Shown piece after piece: positions 48,101 through 56,620 of a DNA stretch of 64,000 bases. Source of the DNA: an uncultured Algibacter sp. (GTDB lineage Bacteria; Bacteroidota; Bacteroidia; Flavobacteriales; Flavobacteriaceae). The notes beneath the pieces were generated by a model that saw only the letters and a list, made by a program, of their open reading frames with translations, ran no database searches and had not been told where the DNA came from. The translations under genes were made by a program, and so were the position numbers. The stretch spans positions 1-64,000 of the forward strand of contig NZ_CANLZX010000008.1 in the NCBI RefSeq assembly GCF_947495675.1, in the 5' to 3' direction. Numbering within the stretch: position 1 is the first letter of the stretch; every line of letters starts with the position of its first letter.

Positions 48101-48461
48101 AGCATGGAATCCTTACTCCTCTTTACACCCAACTATTGGCGTAGATACACCTTTGGTTTTTGATATTGTTGATACTTGGAACAAACGTTCCATTGGTGGT
48201 TGCACGTATTACGTAGCGCATCCTGGAGGTCGTTCATATGATAGTTACCCTGTTAACAGTTACGAAGCAGAATCAAGGCGTATTAATCGTTTCTGGGAAT
48301 TTGGCCATACTCAAGGAGAAATTATTGAGCCTGATGCTATTATGCAAGGTGGCGAAAGTACTGGAAAAGTTAAAAAACAAGACAGCTCTAAAAAGTTTAG
48401 TTATAAAGAACTACCGGTTAATTTTGAGTTTCCTTATACTTTAGATTTACGAAAAAAGTAA
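45135..48461 (+). CDS. large transglutaminase-like protein with DUF2126
   Basis: An 1108-residue protein. It begins with a bacterial transglutaminase N-terminal beta domain (1-130), then the transglutaminase core with Cys in SGSCRDYAWLF near residue 182, His in DLHAWAEVYLPGAGW near 233 and Asp in FDATSG near 248. The remaining 800 residues are DUF2126-like (GDVRLTMGGEPTFVSIDDME, split as LTMGGEPTF; GGGNHVTLGG; ELRAFDMPPHPQMSL). No signal peptide is seen. The family travels with circularly permuted ATP-grasp and Alpha-E proteins (next two genes) and is predicted to make or cut peptide-type amide bonds. Confidence 0.88.
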   Translation: MALKIVISHKTKYKYDRPVSLSPHIFRLRPAPHSRTPIEAYSIKITPENQFFNWQQDPFGNYMARLIFPDKTTELTIDVEIIADLKTINPFDFFIEEYAEEYPFVYKEETKKELLPYLEITDKGKLLEGFLKTLDYTPRKTIYFLIHINQKIYEYLNYNIRMDPGVQTCEETLDKKSGSCRDYAWLFVQTLRHLGFGARFVSGYLVQLKSDEKSLDGPSGPEEDFTDLHAWAEVYLPGAGWIGFDATSGLLAGEGHIPLACTPTFESAAPVSGMSDVCETEFFFENSVKRIFESPRVTKPYTEAQWNAIYKLGFKVEKQLEKGDVRLTMGGEPTFVSIDDMESPEWNTDADGPHKRELAKNLSARVYDEFAKGGVLHQAQGKWYPGEPLPRWSIELCWRKDGRNIWHNKNLLALFSDNPIVQEGADILFLETLSKHLGVTNKTIIPTYEDAFYFMWEEGKLPVDVDPTKDDGALLVKNKLKEILKDGKSKAVGYVLPLNNSMGTWYTSDWTFRRNHLFLIPGNSPIGLRLPLDSLIRKPEHGEFPKFDPDNFSIKGRLPSFKKTAALRFEQTENNGADNANKYFIRTAICAEIREGKLHLFLPPLDSAEIFLDLIASIEATAKKLDIPVVLEGYDPPKDHRFESMKVTPDPGVIEVNVHPAKNWQELTHNTLTLYELAKQSRLGTEKFMLDGKHTGTGGGNHVTLGGLTPADSPLLRKPSLLRSLLTFWQHHPGLSYLFSGAFIGSTSQAPRVDEARMENLYELEIAFSQIPKNGDVPFWLTDRLFRHLLTDLTGNTHRAEFCIDKLYSPDSSSGRLGILELRAFDMPPHPQMSLMQNLLVRTLVAWFWNKPYEHDLVRWGTELHDKFLIEHYVREDIKDIVAQLNRAGYKFQEDWFDPFFEFRFPLHGMVQINNVHLELRAAIEPWNVLGEEMTGGGTARYVDSSVERIQVKVNHFIEERFVLTCNGVKVKLNSTGIKGEYVAGVRYKAWNPYSSLHPTIGVDTPLVFDIVDTWNKRSIGGCTYYVAHPGGRSYDSYPVNSYEAESRRINRFWEFGHTQGEIIEPDAIMQGGESTGKVKKQDSSKKFSYKELPVNFEFPYTLDLRKK

Positions 48462-48650
48462 AATAAACATATCTTTAATGGTTAAATAATCCCAAGTGTT
48501 TTCTCGGTAACTAATTCTATTGTAATGTTTTTTCAAGTTTATTAAAAGCTTGTAACAAGAATTAATGGCATGTTTTATTGATGCTTTAGACACTATAAAG
48601 CAACTAAAAATTATGTAAATGGTAGAATTTTAATAAATAAACAAAGCATT

Positions 48651-48700
48651 TACTAAAGCTAACTTTAGTACATATATCAACATTATTTATATTAATTTTG
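48651..48700 (+). promoter_or_regulatory. inverted repeat plus -7 box before the ATP-grasp gene
   Basis: TACTAAAG (48651-48658) and CTTTAGTA (48663-48670) form a perfect 8-bp inverted repeat with a 4-nt centre. It lies 22 bases upstream of a TAATTTTG -7 box (48693-48700), roughly where -33 would be, so it could be an operator. The leader would be about 13 bases. The rest of the 258-base spacer holds nothing that I recognise. Confidence 0.4.
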
Positions 48701-48719
48701 CATTTTTTAAAAACACATA

Positions 48720-51281
48720 ATGCCCAATAAAGAAGATACATTATTTCAGAATTACTTTTCCAGTTATAAAGCGTACGACGAGTTTTTAAAAACCGATATG
48801 TCTATAAATACTAATTGGAAAAAGTTATTAAATAAATTTTCTGAAATTGGATATAGTAATCTCCAAGCCAAACAAAACGAAGTTAATTGGTTAATGGAAG
48901 AAAACGGTGTAACTTATAACGTTTACAACGACCCTAATGGCATGCACCGGTCATGGAATTTAAATGTTGTTCCCTTTTTAATTCATGAAAACGAATGGGA
49001 ATCTACCATTGAAAAAGGTCTTATTCAGCGTGCAGAATTATTAAACTTAGTTTTAAAAGATATTTATGGTAAACGCGAACTTATAAAAAATGGTATTCTA
49101 CCTCAAGAAGTCGTTTTTGCTCATCGTGGTTTTTTAAGACAATGTGATCAAATTCAATATAAAGCAACCAAAACATTACAAATATATTCAGCCGATTTAG
49201 CTCGTGGACCAGATGGTCGTATGTGGGTAGTTAGTGACCGTACTCAAGCACCTTCTGGTATGGGTTACGCTCTAGAAAATAGATATGCACTTAATAATGT
49301 TGTTCCAGATATATTCGAAAACATTAACGTTAAACAGCCATTAGGTTTTTTTAACGATTTAAAACAGATGCTCATTGATTCGGCTCCTCAAAATAAAGAC
49401 AATCCTAATATTGTCGTGCTTACGCCTGGTCCGCATAACGAAACTTATTTTGAACACACTTATCTAGCATCATTTTTAGGATATCCATTAGTAATGGGAA
49501 GCGATTTAGTTGTAAGAAACGGAAAACTATGGCTAAAAACACTTAAAAAATTAAAGCAAGTAGATGTTATTTTAAGGCGCGTTGACGATGCTTTTATGGA
49601 TCCTTTAGAGTTACGAGAAGATTCGTATTTAGGTGTAGCCGGCCTTTTGGAAGTTGTTAGAGAACAGCAAGTTGCCATTGTAAATCCTATTGGTAGTGGT
49701 ATTCTTGAAAACTCGGGCTTAGTTCCTTTTATGAATGCCATTTGTAAATATTATTTCAAAGAAGATTTAATTTTACCACAAATAGCCTCTTGGTGGTGCG
49801 GACAAAAAAAAGAATGCGATTATGTATTAAGTCATTTAAAAGATTTGGTAGTAAAACGCATTGATCGATCTAATAGAGAAAAAATATTTTTCTGTGAATT
49901 TTTAGACGAGGCTGCTTTAAAAAAATTGAAACACGAAATTTTATTAGCACCATACCAGTTTGTGGCTCAAGAAAAAATATCCTTTTCAACAGCTCCAAAT
50001 TTTGTTGATGAAAGCTTAGAACCTAGAAAAGTATCTTGCAGAACGTTTGCTATCGCTAAAAAAGATAGTTATAGTATCATGTCTGGTGGTTTAGTTCGTG
50101 TAGCAGCAGATCGTGAAAAGTTATTTGTTTCTAACCAACGTGGTGGTATTAGTAAAGATTTTTGGGTAGTTTCAGAACAAACACAAGATCCTTTACAAAA
50201 TTATGCTTGGGATGCCTCCACAAATAATGGTGTTGCCGATATTAATGATTTATCAAGTAATACCGCAGAAAACTTGTATTGGTCTGGGCGTTATTTAGGC
50301 CGTTCGTTAGTTACTGCTCGTTATTTACGTGTGGTACTAAATAGGATGAATCAAGAACAATTCAATTCAAACAAAACCAATAAAGAAAGTTTACACATAT
50401 TATATCAATCTATTACTAACATAACCTCTACTTTCCCTGGTTTTATTGGCAAAGGTTCAGAAGAGCTCTTTAAAAATCCACTTCAAGAGATAATCTCATT
50501 AATTTTAGATACAGACCGTGTAGGCAGTCTTGCTCAAACCATGAATAGCTTTAATAATTCTTATTATTCGCTTAGAAGTTTGTGGTCTAAAGATATGTGG
50601 CGCGTTTTTGATGGAATTAAAAAACAATGGAAAACCTTTAAAAAAGCAGAAGATTTTTCAATTGCTAAACTTACAAAGTTTCTTGACCGCATAATTACGC
50701 GACTTATTGCTTTTATGGCACTTATTGAAGAAAGTATATTAGTAAATCAAGGATTGCTACTATATTTTATTGGTTTACAAACCGAACAAGCCACGATGCA
50801 AGTTGAGAAATGTCGCGCTTTACTGGTAGTTAATTATGAGAAACAAGTTCAGTACGAAATCTTAGAAGCGTTTTTAAACAGTAGCGAAAGTCTTAATATT
50901 TACAGATACAGTTACCGCTCGTATTTAAGTGTAGAAAACGTTATTAAATTGGTACTTTTAGATAAAGAATATGCCAAATCACTTACTTATCAAATTAAGC
51001 GTATAGAAAAAGATGTTAATAGACTACCCTACTCTGTTGGAGAAGATACGGTAGCTACTTGCAAAGAAAAAATTCATAAAGCTTATGAGATGATAAATAG
51101 TTTGCATGTTGAAGCGCTTAGTGGTTTAAATGAAAATGAAACATTAAGGCAAAATTTAGATGATGCTTTAGCAGAAATAAGTGATTTATTACATCAAACG
51201 GCTATGGAAGTGTCTAATACATATTTCAACCATTCTTATACACAAAAACAATTGACGAATCAAAATTTCCCAACGTTGTAA
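48720..51281 (+). CDS. circularly permuted ATP-grasp / Alpha-E fusion
   Basis: An 853-residue protein. The first part (to about 500) is a circularly permuted type-2 ATP-grasp ligase (RADLARGPDGRMWVVSDRTQ, given as SADLARGPDGRMWVVSDRTQ without the flanks; VVLTPGPHNETYFEHTYLA, split as TPGPHNETYFEH; GGLVRVAADREKLFVSNQ). The second part (about 510-830) is an Alpha-E helical domain starting SSNTAENLYWSGRYLGRS. In many bacteria these are separate genes. It is predicted to form an amide bond with ATP; the substrate is unknown. The next gene begins one base after its stop. Confidence 0.9.
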   Translation: MPNKEDTLFQNYFSSYKAYDEFLKTDMSINTNWKKLLNKFSEIGYSNLQAKQNEVNWLMEENGVTYNVYNDPNGMHRSWNLNVVPFLIHENEWESTIEKGLIQRAELLNLVLKDIYGKRELIKNGILPQEVVFAHRGFLRQCDQIQYKATKTLQIYSADLARGPDGRMWVVSDRTQAPSGMGYALENRYALNNVVPDIFENINVKQPLGFFNDLKQMLIDSAPQNKDNPNIVVLTPGPHNETYFEHTYLASFLGYPLVMGSDLVVRNGKLWLKTLKKLKQVDVILRRVDDAFMDPLELREDSYLGVAGLLEVVREQQVAIVNPIGSGILENSGLVPFMNAICKYYFKEDLILPQIASWWCGQKKECDYVLSHLKDLVVKRIDRSNREKIFFCEFLDEAALKKLKHEILLAPYQFVAQEKISFSTAPNFVDESLEPRKVSCRTFAIAKKDSYSIMSGGLVRVAADREKLFVSNQRGGISKDFWVVSEQTQDPLQNYAWDASTNNGVADINDLSSNTAENLYWSGRYLGRSLVTARYLRVVLNRMNQEQFNSNKTNKESLHILYQSITNITSTFPGFIGKGSEELFKNPLQEIISLILDTDRVGSLAQTMNSFNNSYYSLRSLWSKDMWRVFDGIKKQWKTFKKAEDFSIAKLTKFLDRIITRLIAFMALIEESILVNQGLLLYFIGLQTEQATMQVEKCRALLVVNYEKQVQYEILEAFLNSSESLNIYRYSYRSYLSVENVIKLVLLDKEYAKSLTYQIKRIEKDVNRLPYSVGEDTVATCKEKIHKAYEMINSLHVEALSGLNENETLRQNLDDALAEISDLLHQTAMEVSNTYFNHSYTQKQLTNQNFPTL

Positions 51282-51282
51282 T

Positions 51283-52173
51283 ATGTTATATCAAGTTTCA
51301 CATACCACAAGCTACAAATACCAATATGGTGTTACCTTTTGTCATAACATAGCCACTATAAAACCTAAAAATATGTTAGGGCAAACGGTGGTAGATTATA
51401 AATTAGAAATTAGCCCTACACCTACCGAATTTTCTGAGAAATTAGATTTTTTTGGAAACACGGTTACTCGCTTCTCAATACAAGAGCATCATAAAACATT
51501 AAAAGTAACAGCATTAAGTAAAATACTTAGAGATAGTAGCTTGGCTCCCAATATTTATGAATCTGAAATGGGACAACAAATTAATTTAATAGATGCGTTA
51601 GCCGTATTAAAAACTGAAAAGCTACATATTATAGATGTAAGACAATTTATGTTAGAATCTATTTTAATAGCTAATATTTCGTCTGAAATTAGAGCCTATG
51701 CCGAAGAATCGTTTAAACCTAATCGATCAATTTTTGAGGCCACCTACGAGTTAATGGAACGTATTTTTAACGACTTTGAGTTTAATCCAAACGTTACCAA
51801 TGTTGCTACACCCATACACGAGGTTATAACTAATAAAAAAGGGGTTTGTCAAGATTTTGCACAAATTGCTATTGCTTGCATTCGTTCCGTTGGGTTACCT
51901 GCTCGTTATGTAAGTGGTTATATTGAAACATTACCACCTCCAGGAAAAGAAAAATTAGTTGGTACCGATGCCTCACATGCTTGGTTTTCCATTTACATAC
52001 CCACTTTTGGATGGGTAGATTTCGATCCTACAAACAACCAAATACCCAAAGACCAACACATAATCGTAGCATACGGGCGCGATTATTATGACGTGCCACC
52101 TTTAAAAGGTGTTATTTATAGTTCTGGGGAAAATAAAATGAAAGTAGCTGTTGATATTAGGCCAGCAGTTTAA
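51283..52173 (+). CDS. transglutaminase family protein (cysteine protease-like)
   Basis: A 296-residue protein with the N-terminal bacterial transglutaminase beta domain (SHTTSYKYQYGVTFCHN) and a complete catalytic core: Cys in KGVCQDFAQIAIA near residue 186, His in ASHAWFSIYIPTFGW near 227, Asp in DFDPTNNQ near 247. It is cytoplasmic by appearance. It is translated right behind the ATP-grasp/Alpha-E protein, which supports a shared pathway in which one enzyme joins and another cuts a peptide-like bond. That reading is inference from family context. Confidence 0.9.
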   Translation: MLYQVSHTTSYKYQYGVTFCHNIATIKPKNMLGQTVVDYKLEISPTPTEFSEKLDFFGNTVTRFSIQEHHKTLKVTALSKILRDSSLAPNIYESEMGQQINLIDALAVLKTEKLHIIDVRQFMLESILIANISSEIRAYAEESFKPNRSIFEATYELMERIFNDFEFNPNVTNVATPIHEVITNKKGVCQDFAQIAIACIRSVGLPARYVSGYIETLPPPGKEKLVGTDASHAWFSIYIPTFGWVDFDPTNNQIPKDQHIIVAYGRDYYDVPPLKGVIYSSGENKMKVAVDIRPAV

Positions 52174-52200
52174 ATAGTACTTTTTACGTTTAAAATGACT

Positions 52201-52722
52201 CTAATTGATTAAATAATAACCAACATTTACTAATTCTATCGAATCTATTAAACCTAAATCTAAAGAGTTTTCTTGATTAAAAGTTAAAACACAATGCGAA
52301 TTTGCCGCAATTTCTAAACAAGGTACAGAGGCATTATTTGAAAAACTACTTGTTGTTTCCAAACCATCGGTATTTAATGTGAGTATTGGCACACCCGAAA
52401 CCGCATAATCATTCGGGTTATTAAGTTTAATTTCAAATTCTAATCGTGTTGTGTTGTTACCCGTATCTGGGGTAAATTCAAATTTTATAATCTCATAAGA
52501 GAAATTCTCTAATGTAGGTGCCTCAATTAATTCAGCAACTGTAGGTTCTGGAAAATCACAAGGTACTTCTTGCGTAATATCATAACTATAAGATTGATTG
52601 TTTACAAAATAGTATTGCGGTATTGTTATGGTTTTCATACAATCGCTATCATCACTAGAGGCGCATCCAACTAATACAATTAACGTCAATAATAGCAGAC
52701 TATTTTTTAGGGCTTTTTTCAT
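52201..52722 (-). CDS. lipoprotein, unknown function
   Basis: A lipoprotein of about 173 residues. The frame is open for ten more codons, but the ATG at 52722 (MKKALKNSLLLLTLIVLVGC) gives a standard signal and lipobox (LVGC, Cys at about 20). The mature part has three or four further cysteines (DCMKTI, VPCDFPEP, VPCLEIAANSHCVL), likely disulfide pairs, and reads as a beta sandwich. I do not know the family. It follows the ATP-grasp cluster tail to tail with 27 bases between stops. Confidence 0.7.
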   Translation of the reverse strand: MKKALKNSLLLLTLIVLVGCASSDDSDCMKTITIPQYYFVNNQSYSYDITQEVPCDFPEPTVAELIEAPTLENFSYEIIKFEFTPDTGNNTTRLEFEIKLNNPNDYAVSGVPILTLNTDGLETTSSFSNNASVPCLEIAANSHCVLTFNQENSLDLGLIDSIELVNVGYYLIN

Positions 52723-52850
52723 TTTTATATTTTTAAATAACAAGTTTTTCACTAAAAGTTAAGTGTTATAATAAGTCTATTTTCTGTAAGAAAATAAACG
52801 TATGCAAAAGTACAACGTCCAATTGAAAAAACTAAAATTAGCAGAGTTTT

Positions 52851-53663
52851 TTATTCATGTAATGACCAAATAAAAGCTTTTTCTTTGGTTGCTCTAAAAA
52901 TGGTATGATGTTTTTCTTTTGGCTCGTCTGAGTATTTCCAAGTTAACTTTTGTGGTGCATTATTTTTTAATGTGTCATTCAAGCTTTTAGTAAATTTGGA
53001 AATATCTTCTGTATCAGAGCCTGCAAACCAAAGTTTTAATGTTTTGTCTGGGAATTTAGACAATAACGAATCGGCGTTTTGGGTTAAATAATTGTTGTTC
53101 CACCAAAGGGAAGGATCCATGGCTATATAAAAATCAAAAGTTTCTGGTTTTGTTAAAAACGTTTCCATTACAAAAAGTCCTGCTAAAGATTCTCCTAGTA
53201 TTCCTTTTCTGTTTTTCGTTCTGTACTTCTTGTTTATTTCTGGTATTAATTCTTCTACTATAAATGCTCTAAAGTTTTTGGCACCATCTGTTAATGGACA
53301 ATATTGTTTATCATCTTCAACTTCAGAAAAACCAGTTAAATCTCTACCCCTTTCTGTGTTTTCAATTCCAACTAAAATGTATGGTGGTATTTTTTTATCG
53401 GCTAACAATGTATTTAAAGTATTGGCTATATGCGGAAAATCTTCTTTAATTCCACCATCTGGCATATAAAGCACATTAAAACGGTCTGTTGATGCTTTGT
53501 AATTTGGTGGTGTCCATATATTAATAACGCGGTTTTCGTTTACAATTTTCGAGCTTATAGTAAAACTATCATGTTCTGGAATGGGGTCTTCATTAACTAT
53601 GCCTTTGTTTTTACAGCTAATTGTAATAGCTAAAAAGAATAGAAAGTATATTGTTTTATTCAT
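52851..53663 (-). CDS. esterase-like lipoprotein (alpha/beta hydrolase)
   Basis: A 270-residue protein with a lipobox (AITISC, Cys at about 17). It resembles the esterase D / IroE type of serine hydrolases: the nucleophile elbow is GESLAGLF near residue 160, LYMPDGG lies near the start of the fold, the likely acid is in WFAGSDTED, and the catalytic His is in KHHTIF near 250. The substrate is unknown; siderophore or carbohydrate esters are possible. It is 13 bases downstream of the VOC-like lipoprotein gene, so co-transcribed. Confidence 0.8.
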   Translation of the reverse strand: MNKTIYFLFFLAITISCKNKGIVNEDPIPEHDSFTISSKIVNENRVINIWTPPNYKASTDRFNVLYMPDGGIKEDFPHIANTLNTLLADKKIPPYILVGIENTERGRDLTGFSEVEDDKQYCPLTDGAKNFRAFIVEELIPEINKKYRTKNRKGILGESLAGLFVMETFLTKPETFDFYIAMDPSLWWNNNYLTQNADSLLSKFPDKTLKLWFAGSDTEDISKFTKSLNDTLKNNAPQKLTWKYSDEPKEKHHTIFRATKEKAFIWSLHE

Positions 53664-53676
53664 GTAATTATGTTTG

Positions 53677-54498
53677 TTACAAATGTATAATTAATGGTAA
53701 TTCTGGTCTTAAATCAAAAGATTTTCCTTGTATGTTATTATCAAAATAAAGTTCCATTAAGTGTTCTGTTCCATTTTTAACAGTCAAGTTTTTAATACCG
53801 TTTGCAGCTTTTATTGTTTTTGTTTTTAAATTTAAATTGGTTGATGTAATAATAATGTTTGTAATTTTTTTTGCTCCATTTGGGTGTTTGTAAAAATCTC
53901 TCACAAAGGCATATTGGTCTGGTATATTTTTTAAATCGGTTAACGTTTCAAATGTATCCGATTCAATTTCAGGATAAACCACAAAAATTGACGGTTCTTT
54001 TAGGTGTATTTTCGAGTTTTTTGCAGAATAGATAGAGGCATTTTTTAGCATCCAATCTTGATGGTATTTAATTTTTTCAAATGGAATTTTATCTACGTTA
54101 TAATCTTTTACTTTAAGAGCTATGCTAAAAGGAGAAGCGCCATTGTTTTCTAAATTTGCTCTCGCAGTAAAATCTAAATCTTTATTTATCTTGTTATTAT
54201 CCTCCAATTCCTTTTGGTTATAAACAAAAATCAATTCAAGGTAATTATTTAAAAAATGAAAATATCTTCCAGCGGTTCCTTGTCCTTTGTGTATTTGGGA
54301 AAGTGAATCTGGAACAGCTGTAAATCCAATGTCGGTTAAACGCTTTTTTGCCTTTTCAGGATTTTTAATCCAAATATTAAAATGGTCAACAAGTAAATCA
54401 GATGAAACTTTTTTAGTTATATCTGTTGTTGTTTTATTATAATTACAAGAAGAAACAGTTACAATCATTAAAATAAAAATAATAGTTATTCTTTTCAT
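53677..54498 (-). CDS. lipoprotein with glyoxalase-like domain
   Basis: A 273-residue lipoprotein (lipobox TVSSC, Cys at about 18). Its mature part starts with a glyoxalase-like fold: DHFNIWIKNPEKAKKRL near residue 43, GTAGRYFHFLNNYLELIFVY split as TAGRYFHFLNNYLELI, and FSIALKVKDYNVDKIP near 122. The first His and the Glu in YLELIF could be metal ligands. Its leader and signal-peptide DNA are nearly identical to those of the unrelated gene at 59358. Function unknown. Confidence 0.72.
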   Translation of the reverse strand: MKRITIIFILMIVTVSSCNYNKTTTDITKKVSSDLLVDHFNIWIKNPEKAKKRLTDIGFTAVPDSLSQIHKGQGTAGRYFHFLNNYLELIFVYNQKELEDNNKINKDLDFTARANLENNGASPFSIALKVKDYNVDKIPFEKIKYHQDWMLKNASIYSAKNSKIHLKEPSIFVVYPEIESDTFETLTDLKNIPDQYAFVRDFYKHPNGAKKITNIIITSTNLNLKTKTIKAANGIKNLTVKNGTEHLMELYFDNNIQGKSFDLRPELPLIIHL

Positions 54499-54540
54499 AT
54501 TTACCTCATTTTTAATACTTCTTTGTTGTTTACTTTAAAT
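54499..54540 (-). promoter_or_regulatory. leader module shared with the gene at 59358
   Basis: The 42 bases before the start codon match 60144-60185 at 37 of 42 positions without gaps, counted by hand. The following 66 coding bases match at 58 of 66. The block ends AAAAATGAGGTAAAT before ATG, giving a possible weak Shine-Dalgarno (GAGGT), unusual here. It probably carries the start region and part of the promoter. Confidence 0.55.
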
Positions 54541-54840
54541 TAATTATTCACGGCTTAAGTTAGTAATTCATTAAATTAGAAACATAAAGCACAAAAGAGA
54601 GCTTAAATAACTATATGTAATATACTATTAAAACAAGCTTTTGTATTACAAAATCAGGACTAATATATGATGATTCTTCTAAAAGTACTTTAGCTAAAAA
54701 TTAGAATGTTTTTACTTTTTTTTTACCATAGTACTATGTTGGCTACAGTTTTTATATTTAATATTCGTTTATTTAGTGATTTAAAGAACTAAAGTTTAAG
54801 TGATAATACAATTATAATCAAATTTCAAGATTTTAAACAT
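54541..54840. other. gene-free spacer
   Basis: AT-rich spacer between the VOC-like lipoprotein and the T9SS cargo terminator. It holds no reading frame of note. It presumably includes the remaining promoter of the lipoprotein pair; I could not fix one. Confidence 0.4.
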
Positions 54841-54843
54841 AAA

Positions 54844-54869
54844 AAACTCCCACAGAAATGTGAGAGTTT
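54844..54869 (-). terminator. terminator of the T9SS cargo gene
   Basis: On the minus strand AAACTC and GAGTTT close a stem with inner CACA/TGTG and one mismatch, an AAATTTC-like 4-nt loop region, and a T-run opposite the As at 54841-54846. It lies about 70 bases past the stop of the 54936 gene. Confidence 0.7.
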
Positions 54870-54935
54870 AATTTTTACGGTTTAGAGTTGCATTTAACGC
54901 TATATTTTATAATAACGCCATGTATTTATAAGCGA

Positions 54936-56321
54936 CTACTCTAAAATAAGTTTTTTAGTTACTTTTCCTTTACTTGTAATAACTTCAACAAAATAAGAAC
55001 CCGAAGTTAATTTTGATGTATTAATATTAGTTTCTTTAGTAGTTAAAACAGCTTGACCTAACATATTGTATATGTTTACTTTTACTAATGTCGATGTATT
55101 ATTTAATTGAATAGTAAATTGGTTTTTTGCTGGATTTGGATATAAAGCAACATTAACTAGATTAAAATCAGGATTACTTAAAGTTGTAACTATTTCTAGT
55201 ATAACATTTGTAGGTGTATAATTAATATTCCAGTTATAACCAGAAGGTAAATTTGCGGTATCAAATGTACCTGTAATACTACTTGCAGTTATAATTGTAA
55301 AACTATCGCCTGCAGCAGGTGTAAAACCATTTAAAAGGCTAACATCTAATGTGCCACCTAAAGTTATTGCTTCATAACTAAATACTGTGTCGTAATTTGA
55401 AGTACTTTCTAATTCTGTGATTAATGTAGCAGAACTTTCATGCGTGTAATCATTTATAAAAACATAAGGTCCAGGAGTAGGAGAATTTCCTGGACTTAAA
55501 ATACCTGCATTACTAAAATTACCTGTATGATGTGTATTAACACCTGTTAGTGTACCATTGTTATTAAAGGTACCTGTATTAAAAAGTTCGCTAGTATTTT
55601 TATAAGTTGTGGTATTATTGACTGTAATGGTTCCATTATTTGTACAATGTACACTCTCAAAAGTACCAACTAAAACAGTAAGTGTTCCATCATTTGTAAA
55701 ACTATAGCTATAATTTTGTGAGAGCCCTCTTGTATTACATGTACCAGAGGATGTATTAATAAATGTTTGATTAGCATCAATGTTAGTATTAATTAATTCT
55801 ATAACTCCAATATTTGTAAAAGTTCCAGAGCCATTAAGAGTTAAACCACCTGTACTAACTGTTCCGTAATTATTAATTGTTCCATCATTTGTAATTCCAT
55901 AACGCAAAGTGGAAATTCCAGTAACAGAAATGGTTCCTACAGATAAATTTATGAATGAAGGGACAGTAATATCACCATTATTTACATTACAAGTGCCATG
56001 ATTTGAAATTGTCCCAGAACTATTTAAATAGCCATTCACATTTAAAGTATCATAATTTGAAATTGTTCCAGAGCCAAATATAATTCCATTCACATTTAAA
56101 GTGCCATAATTAATTATGTTGTCAGAATTATTTAATTCTACATCGCCATCGACATTAACGATGTCCCCAGAATTTATGGTTGTACCAGGATATGATGGCG
56201 ACCAATTGGCAGTTTCTGTCCAATCTCCAAATTCAGAATAAGAATAGGTGTATGTGGTTTGTGCTTGTGTTGTTACTGTAAAAAGTAATAACAGTAAAAG
56301 GTTTAAAGTAGTTTTTTTCAT
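54936..56321 (-). CDS. T9SS type A sorting-domain surface protein
   Basis: A 461-residue secreted protein. A signal peptide (to about 20) is followed by a long ladder of short repeats (about residues 45-270: NYGTLNVNG, NYDTLNVNG, NHGTCNVNNG, NDGTINNYGT, NNGTITVNN, NTGTFNNNGT), which should wind into a beta-solenoid or similar adhesin-like shaft. The C-terminal 70 residues are a type A sorting domain (YPNPAKNQFTIQL, VNIYNMLGQAVL, SGSYFVEVITSKGKVTKKLILE split as GSYFVEVITSKGK and TKKLILE). It should be exported by T9SS, for which porQ is present. Confidence 0.88.
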   Translation of the reverse strand: MKKTTLNLLLLLLFTVTTQAQTTYTYSYSEFGDWTETANWSPSYPGTTINSGDIVNVDGDVELNNSDNIINYGTLNVNGIIFGSGTISNYDTLNVNGYLNSSGTISNHGTCNVNNGDITVPSFINLSVGTISVTGISTLRYGITNDGTINNYGTVSTGGLTLNGSGTFTNIGVIELINTNIDANQTFINTSSGTCNTRGLSQNYSYSFTNDGTLTVLVGTFESVHCTNNGTITVNNTTTYKNTSELFNTGTFNNNGTLTGVNTHHTGNFSNAGILSPGNSPTPGPYVFINDYTHESSATLITELESTSNYDTVFSYEAITLGGTLDVSLLNGFTPAAGDSFTIITASSITGTFDTANLPSGYNWNINYTPTNVILEIVTTLSNPDFNLVNVALYPNPAKNQFTIQLNNTSTLVKVNIYNMLGQAVLTTKETNINTSKLTSGSYFVEVITSKGKVTKKLILE

Positions 56322-56620
56322 AAGATAGTAAGTATTTGTTAATTGTGTTTTTAATGTTACTCGTGATTTTTTAGGGTTGTTTTCTATATAAGTGTGCTGC
56401 CACCAGAGTAAATAATTACTATGGTGTTACTTTTATTTAGAAAAATTGGAAATTTTAAGAAAAGAAGTATACTAGTATAGCAGGTAGGTTTCATAAAATT
56501 AAACGGTTTCTAAATTTTGGGGTTACTAATTTTAAACAATAATAGATGCTTAAATTTTGTAATAAAAAAAAATGTTAGGAAACGGATTTTTTTGTTGTGA
56601 AACACGTTCTGGGCTTATAA

